The notes beneath the pieces were generated by a model. It had not been told where the DNA came from. It did no database searches and saw nothing but the letters and a program-made list of their open reading frames with translations. From an uncultured bacterium (lineage in GTDB: Bacteria > Bacillota > Clostridia > Lachnospirales > Lachnospiraceae): a stretch of DNA of 64,000 nt. Positions within the stretch are counted from its first letter, which is position 1. Each line of letters starts with the position of its first letter. The stretch spans positions 1-64,000 of the forward strand of contig CANSYK010000002.1 in NCBI GenBank assembly GCA_947651225.1, read 5' to 3'. This document shows, one piece after another, positions 18,344 to 27,357 of the stretch. The translations under genes were made by a program, and so were the position numbers.

Positions 18344-19102
18344 ATGAAAGAAATATTATTAAAGACTGAAAGCTTAAGCAAGTCCTTTTCGAATGACGGG
18401 ACTATGCAGCATGTTCTTAAAAATATTGATGTACAGCTTTACAAGGGTGATTTTACTGTAATTATGGGAGCAAGCGGCGCAGGAAAATCTACATTTTTAT
18501 ATGCGCTTTCAGGGATGGACACACCTACTCTGGGGACGATTACATTTGGAGATAGCGTGATATCAGATTTCAGTTCTGATGAACTTGCAGTTTTCAGGCG
18601 TGAACATTGCGGATTTGTATTTCAACAAATTTATTTGATTGACGGAATGAGTGTAATGGACAACATACTTACTGCAGGGTTTCTTGTAAATAAGGATAAA
18701 AAGGCAGTAATACAATGTGCCAGGGAATTGTTAAAGGCAGTTGATATTTCAGTGGAAACGCAGAATAAATTTCCAACACAGATTTCGGGTGGTGAGGCAC
18801 AGCGTGTTGGGATTGTACGGGCGTTAATTAATTCACCCGAAATCCTTTTTGCAGATGAGCCGACCGGGGCGCTTAATTCAAAGACAGGCCTGGATGTCCT
18901 TGATACGCTTACAGCATTTAATGAGCAGGGACAAAGTATTGTTATGGTAACACATGATATGCGTTCTGCCAGACGTGGAAATCGTATTTTATATTTAAAG
19001 GACGGCATGATTTTAGGGGAATGTGATTTAGGAAAATATGTACATGAGGATACAGAGAGACATAAAAAGCTTTCTGCATTTCTTACAGAAATGGGTTGGT
19101 AA
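18344..19102 (+). CDS. ABC transporter ATP-binding protein (MacB/LolD/BceA type)
   Basis: 252 residues from the ATG at 18344 after ATGGAGGAG. Walker A is GASGAGKST, the Q-loop FVFQQIYL, signature ISGGEAQRVGIVRAL and Walker B ILFADEPTGALNSKTG with the D-loop, all typical of the MacB/LolD/BceA class that energises FtsX-type permeases by mechanotransmission. It lies 80 bases after the kinase and just before the FtsX permease gene. Confidence 0.92.
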   Translation: MKEILLKTESLSKSFSNDGTMQHVLKNIDVQLYKGDFTVIMGASGAGKSTFLYALSGMDTPTLGTITFGDSVISDFSSDELAVFRREHCGFVFQQIYLIDGMSVMDNILTAGFLVNKDKKAVIQCARELLKAVDISVETQNKFPTQISGGEAQRVGIVRALINSPEILFADEPTGALNSKTGLDVLDTLTAFNEQGQSIVMVTHDMRSARRGNRILYLKDGMILGECDLGKYVHEDTERHKKLSAFLTEMGW

Positions 19103-19168
19103 GTGTGAAATGGAAAGACTGTATTTTTTAGTATTATTTGAACTGCAGTGCAGTATGGAGGAATTAGT

Positions 19169-21550
19169 ATGAAAGAGAATTCTAAGAAATGTGGCAAGTC
19201 TGTTTACTCTCAGTTTTTGATTGCCCGGTGTAACCTTTGTAAAGCAAAAGCACAGACAGCAGCAATCGTCGTGCTTATATTAGTAGCAGCTTTTATGTTA
19301 AATTTATGGCTTATGCTGTCTACTGATTATAAGAAAAATTTTGACCGTTACCATGATAAGCTGAATGCAGAGCATGTTACACTTGCAATAGAAGGACATC
19401 GGGATGCTAAAATAAAGGAGTTTATTTCGGAAACGCTTGAAAAAAATGCGAATATGTCACAGTATTATATGAGTGATGTATTAACCTCGTATGGCACATT
19501 GGCGTACAATGGCGGTGAGGTAAATATGGAATTTGTTTTTATTGAAAAAGAAGAAGCACAGAATCGTCTGGTAGGAAGTACGGAGATTGTGGAAGAAGGT
19601 GAAGCAGAAAGCGGTATTTATCTTCCTATGATTTATGGTATAGATGACAATATTGCAGTTGGTAAAACGATAGAACTTACGATGGGAGATCATGTAGTAA
19701 GTTACCCGATTTGCGGTTTTTTAAACAGCGTAATGACAGGTTCGCATAACTGTTCTCTGTGTGCATTTATGCTTACCAGTGATTTGTATCAGGAGTTGGA
19801 GGAAAAGGGGTTTGCTTTTAAGTCTACTTTAGTTTCTATTCGGCTGAAGGATAAAACGGAGAGTGAGGATTTTGAGGCGAGGCTTAAAGATGAAATATCT
19901 TCAAAATACCCTTCGGTTCATCCTACTAGTAATTCCTATGAGCTTGTATCAACTTCCCGCTATATTTCACAGATGATATGTGCAGGTATTGTCAGTGTTA
20001 TGGCATTTTTGGTAACTTTGATTTCTCTGGTTGTGATTGTGTCTAATGTGATAAATTATATTCAGGAAAATATGAGGCAGCTTGGCGTTTTGAAGGCTAT
20101 TGGGTATAAAAGCAGACAGATAATTTTTGCGTTGATGTTACAATTTTTAGGAATAACGGTTATTGCAGTTGTAGTTGGTGTCGGTCTTTCTTATTGTTTA
20201 TTTCCTGCAATTAATGAAATGATGATTTCTCAAACAGGAATTCCGTATACAATAAGATTTTTACCTTTGCCATTTGCAGTTACAATTTTATTCCTAGGAG
20301 GGGCTGTTGCTTTTTCTGTATGGCTGTCATCACGGCGGATAAAAAAGATTGAGCCTGTTATTGCACTTCGTCAGGGTATCCAGACACATAATTTTAAGCA
20401 TAATCACATTCCTCTTACAAAGTCACATGTACCATTGAATTTTGCGCTTGCACTGAAAACAACTCTTTCCGGCCTGAAACAGAACATTACTATTTGCATT
20501 ACGATGTTTGTTCTTTCGATTGCCTTGGTTTTTTCGGGACTTATGATAAAAAACGTAATTATTGATATGCAGCCTTTCGTTGATTTAGTTATGGGCGAGA
20601 TGGCAGATTCTTGTATTAATATCAATGCAGAGATAGAAGATGAATTTTTAAAGGAGATGAAGGAAAGAGATTGTGTTTCAAATTGCTATCTTTTTACTAT
20701 GGAAGAAGTGCGCCATATGGAAGGAGTTGCCTTGCGGGCGACACTGTCTGACGACTTTTCAAAAGTGAATAATCAGGACATGTGTATAAAGGGGCATTTT
20801 CCGCAGTATGACAATGAAGCAGTAATTGGGGCAAAATATGCAAGAGAAAAGGGGTTAGAGGTTGGAGATGAAATAACTTTGACGGCAGATGGCCATGAGG
20901 CAAAGTATATTATTTCTGGATTTACGCAGATATCTAATAATTTCGGTAAGGATTGCCTGCTGACCCGCAGTGGCTATGAACGGATGGGTGAGCTGCAGGC
21001 TTTGAGCTATTATATCAATATTACCAATGGAAAGGATATTGATATATTTAATGAAGAGATAAGTAAACAGTTTGAAGATCGTGTTAATGATTCGATAAAC
21101 CAGCTGTCACTGTTGAATGGCGCAGCTTCCGTTTATGTTGCACTTATGGAAATTATTGTAATTGCTATCCTTGTATTAAGTGTAGTTGTTATTACATTTG
21201 TATTATACCTTCTTGCAAGGACGCTGTTAAATAATAAAAAACAGGATTATGGAATTTTAAAGGCACTTGGATTTACTACAAAACAGCTTATTTTGCAGAC
21301 AGCCGTTAGTTTTATGCCTGCTGTTATACTTTCAGCAGTTGTAGGGCTTATTGTAAGCAGTTTAATTATTAATCCTTTAACAGCTCTTTTTTTAGGAGGA
21401 CTTGGCATTGTGAAATGTACGTTTGCCCTTCCGGTTGGTTTTATCATAGCAGCGGGAGTTGGATTGGTAGTGCTTGCCTTTGGGATTGCGAGTTTTTTAT
21501 CTTTGCGAATCAGGAAAATTGCTCCAAGAGCGTTGCTTTTGGGAGAATGA
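19169..21550 (+). CDS. FtsX-family ABC transporter permease, duplicated core
   Basis: 793 residues from the ATG at 19169 (GGAGGAATTAGT). Architecture: N-terminal helix (AAIVVLILVAAFMLNLWLML), an external domain of about 220 residues, three helices with an FtsX core (NYIQENMRQLGVLKAIGYKS), then a second helix (about residue 440), second external domain and a second FtsX core (KKQDYGILKALGFTTKQLI). The two cores show an internal duplication with the conserved xLGVLKAIGY-like motif in each. Partner of the preceding ATPase; likely exports or releases a peptide or lipid at the membrane under control of the adjacent two-component system. Confidence 0.9.
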   Translation: MKENSKKCGKSVYSQFLIARCNLCKAKAQTAAIVVLILVAAFMLNLWLMLSTDYKKNFDRYHDKLNAEHVTLAIEGHRDAKIKEFISETLEKNANMSQYYMSDVLTSYGTLAYNGGEVNMEFVFIEKEEAQNRLVGSTEIVEEGEAESGIYLPMIYGIDDNIAVGKTIELTMGDHVVSYPICGFLNSVMTGSHNCSLCAFMLTSDLYQELEEKGFAFKSTLVSIRLKDKTESEDFEARLKDEISSKYPSVHPTSNSYELVSTSRYISQMICAGIVSVMAFLVTLISLVVIVSNVINYIQENMRQLGVLKAIGYKSRQIIFALMLQFLGITVIAVVVGVGLSYCLFPAINEMMISQTGIPYTIRFLPLPFAVTILFLGGAVAFSVWLSSRRIKKIEPVIALRQGIQTHNFKHNHIPLTKSHVPLNFALALKTTLSGLKQNITICITMFVLSIALVFSGLMIKNVIIDMQPFVDLVMGEMADSCININAEIEDEFLKEMKERDCVSNCYLFTMEEVRHMEGVALRATLSDDFSKVNNQDMCIKGHFPQYDNEAVIGAKYAREKGLEVGDEITLTADGHEAKYIISGFTQISNNFGKDCLLTRSGYERMGELQALSYYINITNGKDIDIFNEEISKQFEDRVNDSINQLSLLNGAASVYVALMEIIVIAILVLSVVVITFVLYLLARTLLNNKKQDYGILKALGFTTKQLILQTAVSFMPAVILSAVVGLIVSSLIINPLTALFLGGLGIVKCTFALPVGFIIAAGVGLVVLAFGIASFLSLRIRKIAPRALLLGE

Positions 21551-21584
21551 ATTTATAATGGAAAATTCTATATATATGGAATTA

Positions 21585-21621
21585 AAAAAGCTCTCACACG
21601 GAAATAGGGTGAGAGCTTTTT
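21585..21621 (+). terminator. Terminator of the two-component/FtsX operon
   Basis: AAAAAGCTCTCAC pairs with GTGAGAGCTTTTT around an 8- to 10-base loop, followed by a T-run, 35 bases after the permease stop. Confidence 0.88.
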
Positions 21622-21698
21622 TTATGGTAATACTTGCTTGCATTGCATCTGTCCAGTATTATATACAGAGGTCGTTTTGTGATATATTAAAACATCTC

Positions 21699-21764
21699 TT
21701 GACACTATCTGGGAAAAGTGCTAATATCATTAACTGCTAATAGTATTAATAATTAATGTTATTA
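21699..21764 (+). promoter_or_regulatory. Promoter and probable MarR operator of the ABC exporter operon
   Basis: TTGACA (21699-21704), a 17-base spacer and TAATAT (21722-21727). Eleven bases downstream is an imperfect palindrome of two 13-base arms (TAATAGTATTAAT at 21738-21750 and ATTAATGTTATTA at 21752-21764, 11 of 13 paired). This placement fits autorepression by the MarR protein encoded 20 bases further on. Confidence 0.75.
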
Positions 21765-21784
21765 AAGAAAGGAGAGAAATCAGA

Positions 21785-22228
21785 TTGGATTACAAGAGGT
21801 ATAGAGAGAAGTTTGTGGAATCCTCCTCTCATATTTTAGCTGCCAGAAGTATGTGTGATGTAGGCAGATTTGCAAAAGGTGAGGCAAGGCTGCTTGCAAA
21901 TCTTCATTGTAATGGCGGAGAAATGCAGGCGAAGAAGTTAGCTTCCATGGCGGGAATCACGACTGCGAGAGTAACAGCAATCTTAAATATGGAAGAAGAC
22001 AAGGGATATATCCGGCGGGAAGCAATTGCCGGGGACAGGAGAAAAGTAAATGTGATTTTAACAGAGGCTGGGGAGAAAGAGTTTCAGAAGCGGCATCAGG
22101 AGATAGAGAACCAGCTCACGGAATATTTTGAGTTTCTTGGTGAGGCCGATACAGAAAATCTTCTTCGGATTATGGACCGCACAAAGGAATTTTTTGAAGA
22201 AAAGAGAAAGGGGGAAGAAGGAAAATGA
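21785..22228 (+). CDS. MarR-family transcriptional regulator
   Basis: 147 residues starting at a TTG preceded by AAAGGAGA. Winged-helix core with recognition region KLASMAGITTARVTAILNM and wing YIRREAIAGDRRKVNVILT. Its stop overlaps the start of the first exporter gene by four bases, so it is first gene of a three-gene operon. Presumably it represses the operon and is released by a drug or metabolite. Confidence 0.9.
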   Translation: MDYKRYREKFVESSSHILAARSMCDVGRFAKGEARLLANLHCNGGEMQAKKLASMAGITTARVTAILNMEEDKGYIRREAIAGDRRKVNVILTEAGEKEFQKRHQEIENQLTEYFEFLGEADTENLLRIMDRTKEFFEEKRKGEEGK

Positions 22229-24474
22229 TAAATATTTTTCGAAATTTAAAGAAGTATTGGTATTTTGTTATACTGATACTGGCGCTTTTGCTCGTCCAGG
22301 CATATTGTGACCTGTCACTGCCTGATTATACGTCAGATTTGATTGATGTAGGAATTTCCAATTCAGGAATTGAACATGCAGTTCCTGAATATTTATCGGA
22401 AAGCGGTTTTATTGGAATGGAGGTTTTTCTTACAGAGGATGAAAAAGAAGCATGGGAAGCCGCCTACCGGCATGATGAGAAAAATGGATATTACACTTTG
22501 GTTTCTACAGATAAAGAGAAATGGGAAAATCTGGATCAAGAATTTAGCAGGACAATTGCAATTGTGTATATGATGACATTACAGCAGGATTCTAAGTTTG
22601 GGAGTATAGATTTTTCTGACATGGATATGTCTGCTGCTGATCCAGATCAGATGAGCGGGGAGCAGTTGGAACAGTTTCAGAAGATGCAGCAGGCATTGGA
22701 AGAGATTGGGGTAGACATTACAAGTGACACGCTTATGTTAGATATTCGCCATGCGTTTGAGGAAAAGCTGGTAGCACTGGGAGATTCTATTATACGTTCT
22801 ATGTCTAAAAATTTTGCGAAAGACCAGTATGAACTTTGTGGAATTGATTTGGAAGAATTGCAGAAAGATTACCTGTGGAGGACAGGTGGAAAAATGTTAA
22901 GCATGGCACTTCTGATGGCTTTGGTGGCTATTTTGGGTGGATTTTTTGCTTCAAAAACTGCGGCGGCTGTCGGACGTGATTTGAGAAACCGGGTGTTCCG
23001 AAAGGTTATCGGATTTTCCAATGCGGAGTTAGATAAATTTTCGACAGCATCATTGATTACCAGAAGTACTAATGATGTGCAGCAGATTCAGATGGTGACG
23101 GTTATGCTGCTTCGAATGGTACTGTATGCACCGATTTTGGCAATTGGCGGTATTTACAATGTCAGCCGCTATAATTCTGGTATGAACTGGATTATTGTGT
23201 TGGCGGTTGCGTTGGTTGTATGCCTGATTGCAGTTCTGATGTTTGTAGCGATGCCTAAGTTTAAGATTATGCAGGTATTGGTTGACAGGGTAAATCTTGT
23301 GGCAAGAGAAATATTGACTGGTCTTTCTGTAATACGCGCTTTTGGAAGGGAACAGAAAGAAGAAGAGCGTTTTGATGATGCAAACCAAAGCCTGACAAAG
23401 GTTATGCTCTTTGCAAACAGGACAATGTCATGTATGATGCCGTTTCTCATGTTTATTATGAATGGTATATCTATTCTGATTGTATGGGTTGCCGCACAGA
23501 AAATTGATGAGGGTGTTCTGGAAGTCGGAGCTATGACGGCGTTTATCACGTATTCTATGATGATTATTATGGGATTTTTGATGCTGACCATGGTATCCGT
23601 TATGCTTCCAAGAGCTGGTGTCGCAGCAGACCGCATTCAGGAAGTTCTTGATACAAAAGTAACGGTTAAGGATTCAGAAAATGCGGTTTCTGTTTTACCT
23701 GCAGATGCGACTGTACGGTTTGACCATGTAAGTTTTAAGTATTCTGATAGTGGTGAGAATGTTCTTACAGATATTGATTTTGTAGCAAAGCCGGGACAGA
23801 CTACGGCAATTATAGGAAGTACAGGTTGCGGAAAGTCAACACTTGTAAAGCTGATACCAAGATTTTTTGATACGACAGAAGGTTCCGTTTCAATCGGAGG
23901 AAAAGATATCCGGGAGTTATCGATTGATACGTTAAGGGGGCAGATTGGCTATGTGCCACAGAAAGCGATTCTGTTCTCAGGGGACATTCAGTCCAATATT
24001 GCTTACGGTGCGCCGGATGCGACAATGGATGACATTAAGGAAGCAGCAGCTATTGCGCAGGCTGCTGAATTTATTGAGGAAAAAACAGAACAATATAGCA
24101 GTGTGATTGCGCAGGGTGGAACGAATGTATCTGGCGGACAGAAGCAGAGGCTTTCGATTGCAAGAGCCATTGCCAGGAAGCCGAAGGTGTATATATTTGA
24201 TGACAGTTTTTCAGCGCTTGATTTCAAGACAGATACGGCGCTTCGGAAAGCTCTTTCAGAAAAAACAAAAGATTCTACAGTATTTATTGTTGCACAGCGT
24301 GTCAGCACAATCTTAAATGCAGAGCAGATTATTGTTCTGGAGGAAGGTCGAATGATTGGCAGGGGAACGCATAAAGAACTGGTGGAAAATTGCGAGGAAT
24401 ACAGGCTGATTGCGCAGTCACAGTTGTCTGAGAAAGAGTTTCTTGCAAGTATTGGTGGAAAGGGGGAATTGTAA
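22225..24474 (+). CDS. ABC exporter half-transporter, long external loop form
   Basis: 749 residues, longer than usual because about 170 residues are inserted between helices 1 and 2 (an acidic, Met/Gln-rich segment with MDMSAADPDQMSGEQLEQFQ). Membrane domain follows, then the ATPase: Walker A GSTGCGKST, signature NVSGGQKQRLSIARA, Walker B VYIFDDSFSALD. The Walker B ends in Asp rather than the usual catalytic Glu (IFDDS for ILDEA), so this subunit carries the degenerate half of a heterodimeric exporter. Its stop abuts the ATG of the partner. Probable multidrug or peptide export. Confidence 0.9.
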   Translation: MINIFRNLKKYWYFVILILALLLVQAYCDLSLPDYTSDLIDVGISNSGIEHAVPEYLSESGFIGMEVFLTEDEKEAWEAAYRHDEKNGYYTLVSTDKEKWENLDQEFSRTIAIVYMMTLQQDSKFGSIDFSDMDMSAADPDQMSGEQLEQFQKMQQALEEIGVDITSDTLMLDIRHAFEEKLVALGDSIIRSMSKNFAKDQYELCGIDLEELQKDYLWRTGGKMLSMALLMALVAILGGFFASKTAAAVGRDLRNRVFRKVIGFSNAELDKFSTASLITRSTNDVQQIQMVTVMLLRMVLYAPILAIGGIYNVSRYNSGMNWIIVLAVALVVCLIAVLMFVAMPKFKIMQVLVDRVNLVAREILTGLSVIRAFGREQKEEERFDDANQSLTKVMLFANRTMSCMMPFLMFIMNGISILIVWVAAQKIDEGVLEVGAMTAFITYSMMIIMGFLMLTMVSVMLPRAGVAADRIQEVLDTKVTVKDSENAVSVLPADATVRFDHVSFKYSDSGENVLTDIDFVAKPGQTTAIIGSTGCGKSTLVKLIPRFFDTTEGSVSIGGKDIRELSIDTLRGQIGYVPQKAILFSGDIQSNIAYGAPDATMDDIKEAAAIAQAAEFIEEKTEQYSSVIAQGGTNVSGGQKQRLSIARAIARKPKVYIFDDSFSALDFKTDTALRKALSEKTKDSTVFIVAQRVSTILNAEQIIVLEEGRMIGRGTHKELVENCEEYRLIAQSQLSEKEFLASIGGKGEL

Positions 24475-26283
24475 ATGGCAGGACCAAAAGGGCCAATGGG
24501 AGGATTTAACCCGACAGCAAAAGCGAAAGATTTTAAGGGAACTGTTAAGAAAATAATTAATTACCTGGGCGGATATAAAATCGGTGTTATTGCCGTTATG
24601 GTTTGTGCAATCGTAAGCGCTGTGCTTTCTATTATAGGACCTAAAGTATTGGGTGAAGCAACAACGGCATTGTCTGAAGGTCTGATGAGAAAGATTGCGG
24701 GCAGTGGTGAAATTGATTTTTCTTATATTGGGAAAATATTGCTTACTGTTTTGTGCCTGTATGGAGGAAGTGTTATATTCGGTTTGATTCAGGGAGTTAC
24801 CATGTCCAACATTACCCAGAAACTCTGTTATAAACTCCGAAAAGAGATTACAGAAAAAATCAACCGTATGCCGATGAAGTATTTTGAGAGCAGGACAACA
24901 GGGGAAGTACTTTCCTGTATTACAAATGATGTGGATACTTTTGGCAATGGGTTCAATCAAAGTATTACGCAGCTTATTACATCAATTGTAACGATGATTG
25001 GCGTGCTGGTGATGATGCTTACCATCAGTCCGCTTATGACACTGATTACTCTCCTGATACTGCCGATAAGTTTAATCTTTATTAGCTTTGTAATGAAGAA
25101 ATCGCAGAAATATTTCAAGCAGCAGCAGGAATATCTGGGGCATATCAATGGTCAGGTGGAGGAAAATTATTCTGGCCATCTGGTGGTAAAAGCGTTTGGT
25201 AAGGAAAACGATGTGATTGATGAATTTGACCGCACCAATAATATTCTTTTTGAATCGGCATGGAAGTCCCAATTCCTGTCAGGACTTATGATGCCTGTTA
25301 TGCAGTTTGTCGGGAATCTGGGGTATGTTGGTGTGGCAATTTCCGGCGCATTTCTTGCAATTAACGGAAGGATTACGATCGGTGATATTCAGGCATTTAT
25401 CGCATATGTAAAGAACTTTACACAGCCAATTCAGCAGATGGCGCAGGTTACCAATATGATGCAGTCTATGGCAGCAGCGGCTGAGAGAGTGTTTGAGTTT
25501 CTTGGGGAGGAAGAAGAAGACCAGACAACGGAGAATGCAGTATCGATTGACCGTGTAGATGGTATTGTAGACTTTAAGCATGTGCAATTTGGTTATAAGG
25601 AAGATCAGATTATTATTCAGGATTTTAATGCCCATGTAAAGCAGGGGCAACAGATAGCAATAGTCGGTCCGACTGGTGCGGGCAAAACCACTATGGTAAA
25701 ACTGCTTATGCGTTTTTATGATGTGAATAGTGGTTCCATTGAGTTGGATGGACATAATCTGAAAGAATATAACCGTAATGAACTCCGCAGTGCTTTTGGT
25801 ATGGTGCTTCAGGATACATGGTTATTTAAGGGAAGCATTATGGAAAATATTCGATACGGGAGATTGGATGCCACAGAGGAGGAAATTATTGCGGTTGCCA
25901 AATCAGCACATGCTGACCATTTTATTCGGACTCTTCCGGGTGGATATGATTTTGAACTAAATGAAGATGCCACGAATGTTTCTGTGGGGCAGAGACAGCT
26001 CCTTACTATTGCAAGAGCAATTTTGGCAGATAATCCTGTGTTGATTCTTGATGAAGCGACTTCTTCTGTAGATACCAGAACGGAACACAGAATCCAGAAA
26101 GCGATGGATAACCTGATGAAAGGCAGAACCAGTTTTGTCATTGCCCATAGGTTAAGCACAATCCGTAATGCAGATTTGATTCTGGTTATGAAGGACGGAG
26201 ATATTATTGAACAGGGGAACCACGATGAATTGATGGAGCAGCAGGGATTTTATGCCGATTTGTATAATGCGCAGTTTGCATAA
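24475..26283 (+). CDS. ABC exporter half-transporter, canonical ATPase
   Basis: 602 residues: Gly/Pro-rich N-terminus, six-helix exporter membrane domain, ATPase with Walker A GPTGAGKTT, Q-loop VLQDTWLFKGSI, signature here NVSVGQRQLLTIARAI (SVGQR instead of SGGQ) and Walker B LILDEATSSVD with the catalytic Glu intact. Together with the preceding subunit it makes a heterodimeric exporter with one consensus and one degenerate ATP site, as in BmrCD or TM287/288. Directly adjoins the preceding stop codon. Confidence 0.92.
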   Translation: MAGPKGPMGGFNPTAKAKDFKGTVKKIINYLGGYKIGVIAVMVCAIVSAVLSIIGPKVLGEATTALSEGLMRKIAGSGEIDFSYIGKILLTVLCLYGGSVIFGLIQGVTMSNITQKLCYKLRKEITEKINRMPMKYFESRTTGEVLSCITNDVDTFGNGFNQSITQLITSIVTMIGVLVMMLTISPLMTLITLLILPISLIFISFVMKKSQKYFKQQQEYLGHINGQVEENYSGHLVVKAFGKENDVIDEFDRTNNILFESAWKSQFLSGLMMPVMQFVGNLGYVGVAISGAFLAINGRITIGDIQAFIAYVKNFTQPIQQMAQVTNMMQSMAAAAERVFEFLGEEEEDQTTENAVSIDRVDGIVDFKHVQFGYKEDQIIIQDFNAHVKQGQQIAIVGPTGAGKTTMVKLLMRFYDVNSGSIELDGHNLKEYNRNELRSAFGMVLQDTWLFKGSIMENIRYGRLDATEEEIIAVAKSAHADHFIRTLPGGYDFELNEDATNVSVGQRQLLTIARAILADNPVLILDEATSSVDTRTEHRIQKAMDNLMKGRTSFVIAHRLSTIRNADLILVMKDGDIIEQGNHDELMEQQGFYADLYNAQFA

Positions 26284-26299
26284 CTCTGTTACCTGTATG

Positions 26300-26401
26300 A
26301 AAAGCCCTTCAACGGGGTGGTCACCTCCCGAGCTGTCACTGTAAAATTAGCCGGTGTAATCTATGATTAGCCGGATTTACACCAGATGGGAGGTGACGCT
26401 G
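26300..26401 (+). promoter_or_regulatory. Leader of toxin-like ORF with sequestered ribosome site
   Basis: GTCACCTCCC (26320-26329) is a perfect complement of GGGAGGTGAC (26388-26397), which contains the ribosome site of the following short ORF. Between them GGTGTAA (26353-26359) pairs with TTACACC (26377-26383). The folded RNA would hide the Shine-Dalgarno sequence, as in leaders of type I toxin mRNAs. Confidence 0.65.
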
Positions 26402-26452
26402 ATGACAGATTATGAAACCATTATGGTTTTTCTGGGAATACTGGCTTTGTGA
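26402..26452 (+). pseudogene. Truncated putative holin-like (type I) toxin
   Basis: The 16-residue ORF MTDYETIMVFLGILAL matches the N-terminus of the small putative holin-like toxins common in Firmicutes (usually 30-40 residues, one membrane helix and a charged tail). Here TGA follows Leu16, and the next base is the end of the convergent HAD gene, so the second half of the helix and the basic tail are missing. The strong ribosome site and structured leader are retained. Probably an inactive remnant. Confidence 0.6.
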
Positions 26453-27103
26453 TTAATCGGAAAGTATAATTTTGGTCAGTTCTTTTGGTTCCCTTATTAA
26501 ATATTCAGGCTTTAACGCCTGCAGCAACTTTTCTTCCCGAAAGCCCCAAGTGACAGAAACGCAGTCCAGTCCGGAATTTGCCGCAGTTTCCCTATCTACA
26601 TCGGAATCACCAACATAAACGGTATGATTTTTTTCGCTCTTTAACAGCCGCATTGCCTCAAAAACAGAATCTGGTGCAGGTTTTTTTTGAATTCCTTCAC
26701 GCTCCCCAATCGCTACATCAATATAGTCTGCGAAATAGTATTTGGAAAGTTCCTTTACTGCAGCATCGTTTTTATTTGAAACAATTGCCATTGCGATGTG
26801 ATTTTGTTTTAAGACTTGCAGCAGTTCCATAATGCCAATATAAGGGCGTGTTTTAATCCGGCAATGAGAGGTGTAGTAGGAACGAAATTCCTGAAAAACG
26901 ATTTGCTGTTTTTCTTTTTCTGTCCCTGCCGGTACAGCACGTTCTATCAGTTTTTGGATTCCATTTCCGACAAAGTTTCGTACTTCATCCAAGCTTCGCT
27001 CTGGATAATTTTGAAGCTTAAGGGCATGATTTACGCCATCTTTTAAATCCTCTAATGTGTCTAATAATGTTCCGTCCAAATCAAATATAACAGCCTGGTA
27101 CAT
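26453..27103 (-). CDS. HAD-superfamily phosphatase (phosphoglycolate phosphatase-like)
   Basis: 216 residues from the ATG at 27103 (GGAGGATTACT before it; the longer frame lacks a ribosome site). HAD motifs: I VIFDLDGTLLDT (nucleophile Asp and acid/base Asp), II MAIVSNKND, III Lys in QKKPAPDSVFEA, IV VYVGDSDVDRETA. A helical cap lies between I and II, so it belongs to the Gph/PGP-like subclass. Its substrate cannot be fixed from sequence. It is convergent with the toxin remnant and ABC exporter operon. Confidence 0.88.
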   Translation of the reverse strand: MYQAVIFDLDGTLLDTLEDLKDGVNHALKLQNYPERSLDEVRNFVGNGIQKLIERAVPAGTEKEKQQIVFQEFRSYYTSHCRIKTRPYIGIMELLQVLKQNHIAMAIVSNKNDAAVKELSKYYFADYIDVAIGEREGIQKKPAPDSVFEAMRLLKSEKNHTVYVGDSDVDRETAANSGLDCVSVTWGFREEKLLQALKPEYLIREPKELTKIILSD

Positions 27104-27202
27104 AGTAATCCTCCATGTTGAATTAGTCGTTGTTATTTTAACATAAAATATGATATAATAAAACAGGTTTATTGTTTCAGGCAATGACTTTAAACGTTTT
27201 AC

Positions 27203-27258
27203 GTTACTATTCATGGCTGGTTTTTCGCAGGATGTTTAGAATAGCCGTAATAGTAACC
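27203..27258. repeat. GTTACTATTC-type intergenic repeat, second copy
   Basis: GTTACTATTCATGGC (27203-27217) is a near complement of GCCGTAATAGTAAC (27244-27257), giving a hairpin, and the whole unit matches 13533-13590 in inverse orientation. It lies in the 250-base gap between the divergent HAD and AIM24 genes. Confidence 0.6.
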
Positions 27259-27357
27259 GTTTTAATGAGAAAAATGGAAATTCACGAAACAGTTTTGCGT
27301 TTGTGCCATTCCCGCATGACTGTGTGCAGGAAAATGGTACAGAATAGAGGAGAGAGA

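Noticed and set aside
21474-21740. 88-codon plus-strand ORF after the FtsX permease
   Set aside because: Overlaps the permease in another frame and runs through the terminator; no evidence of translation.
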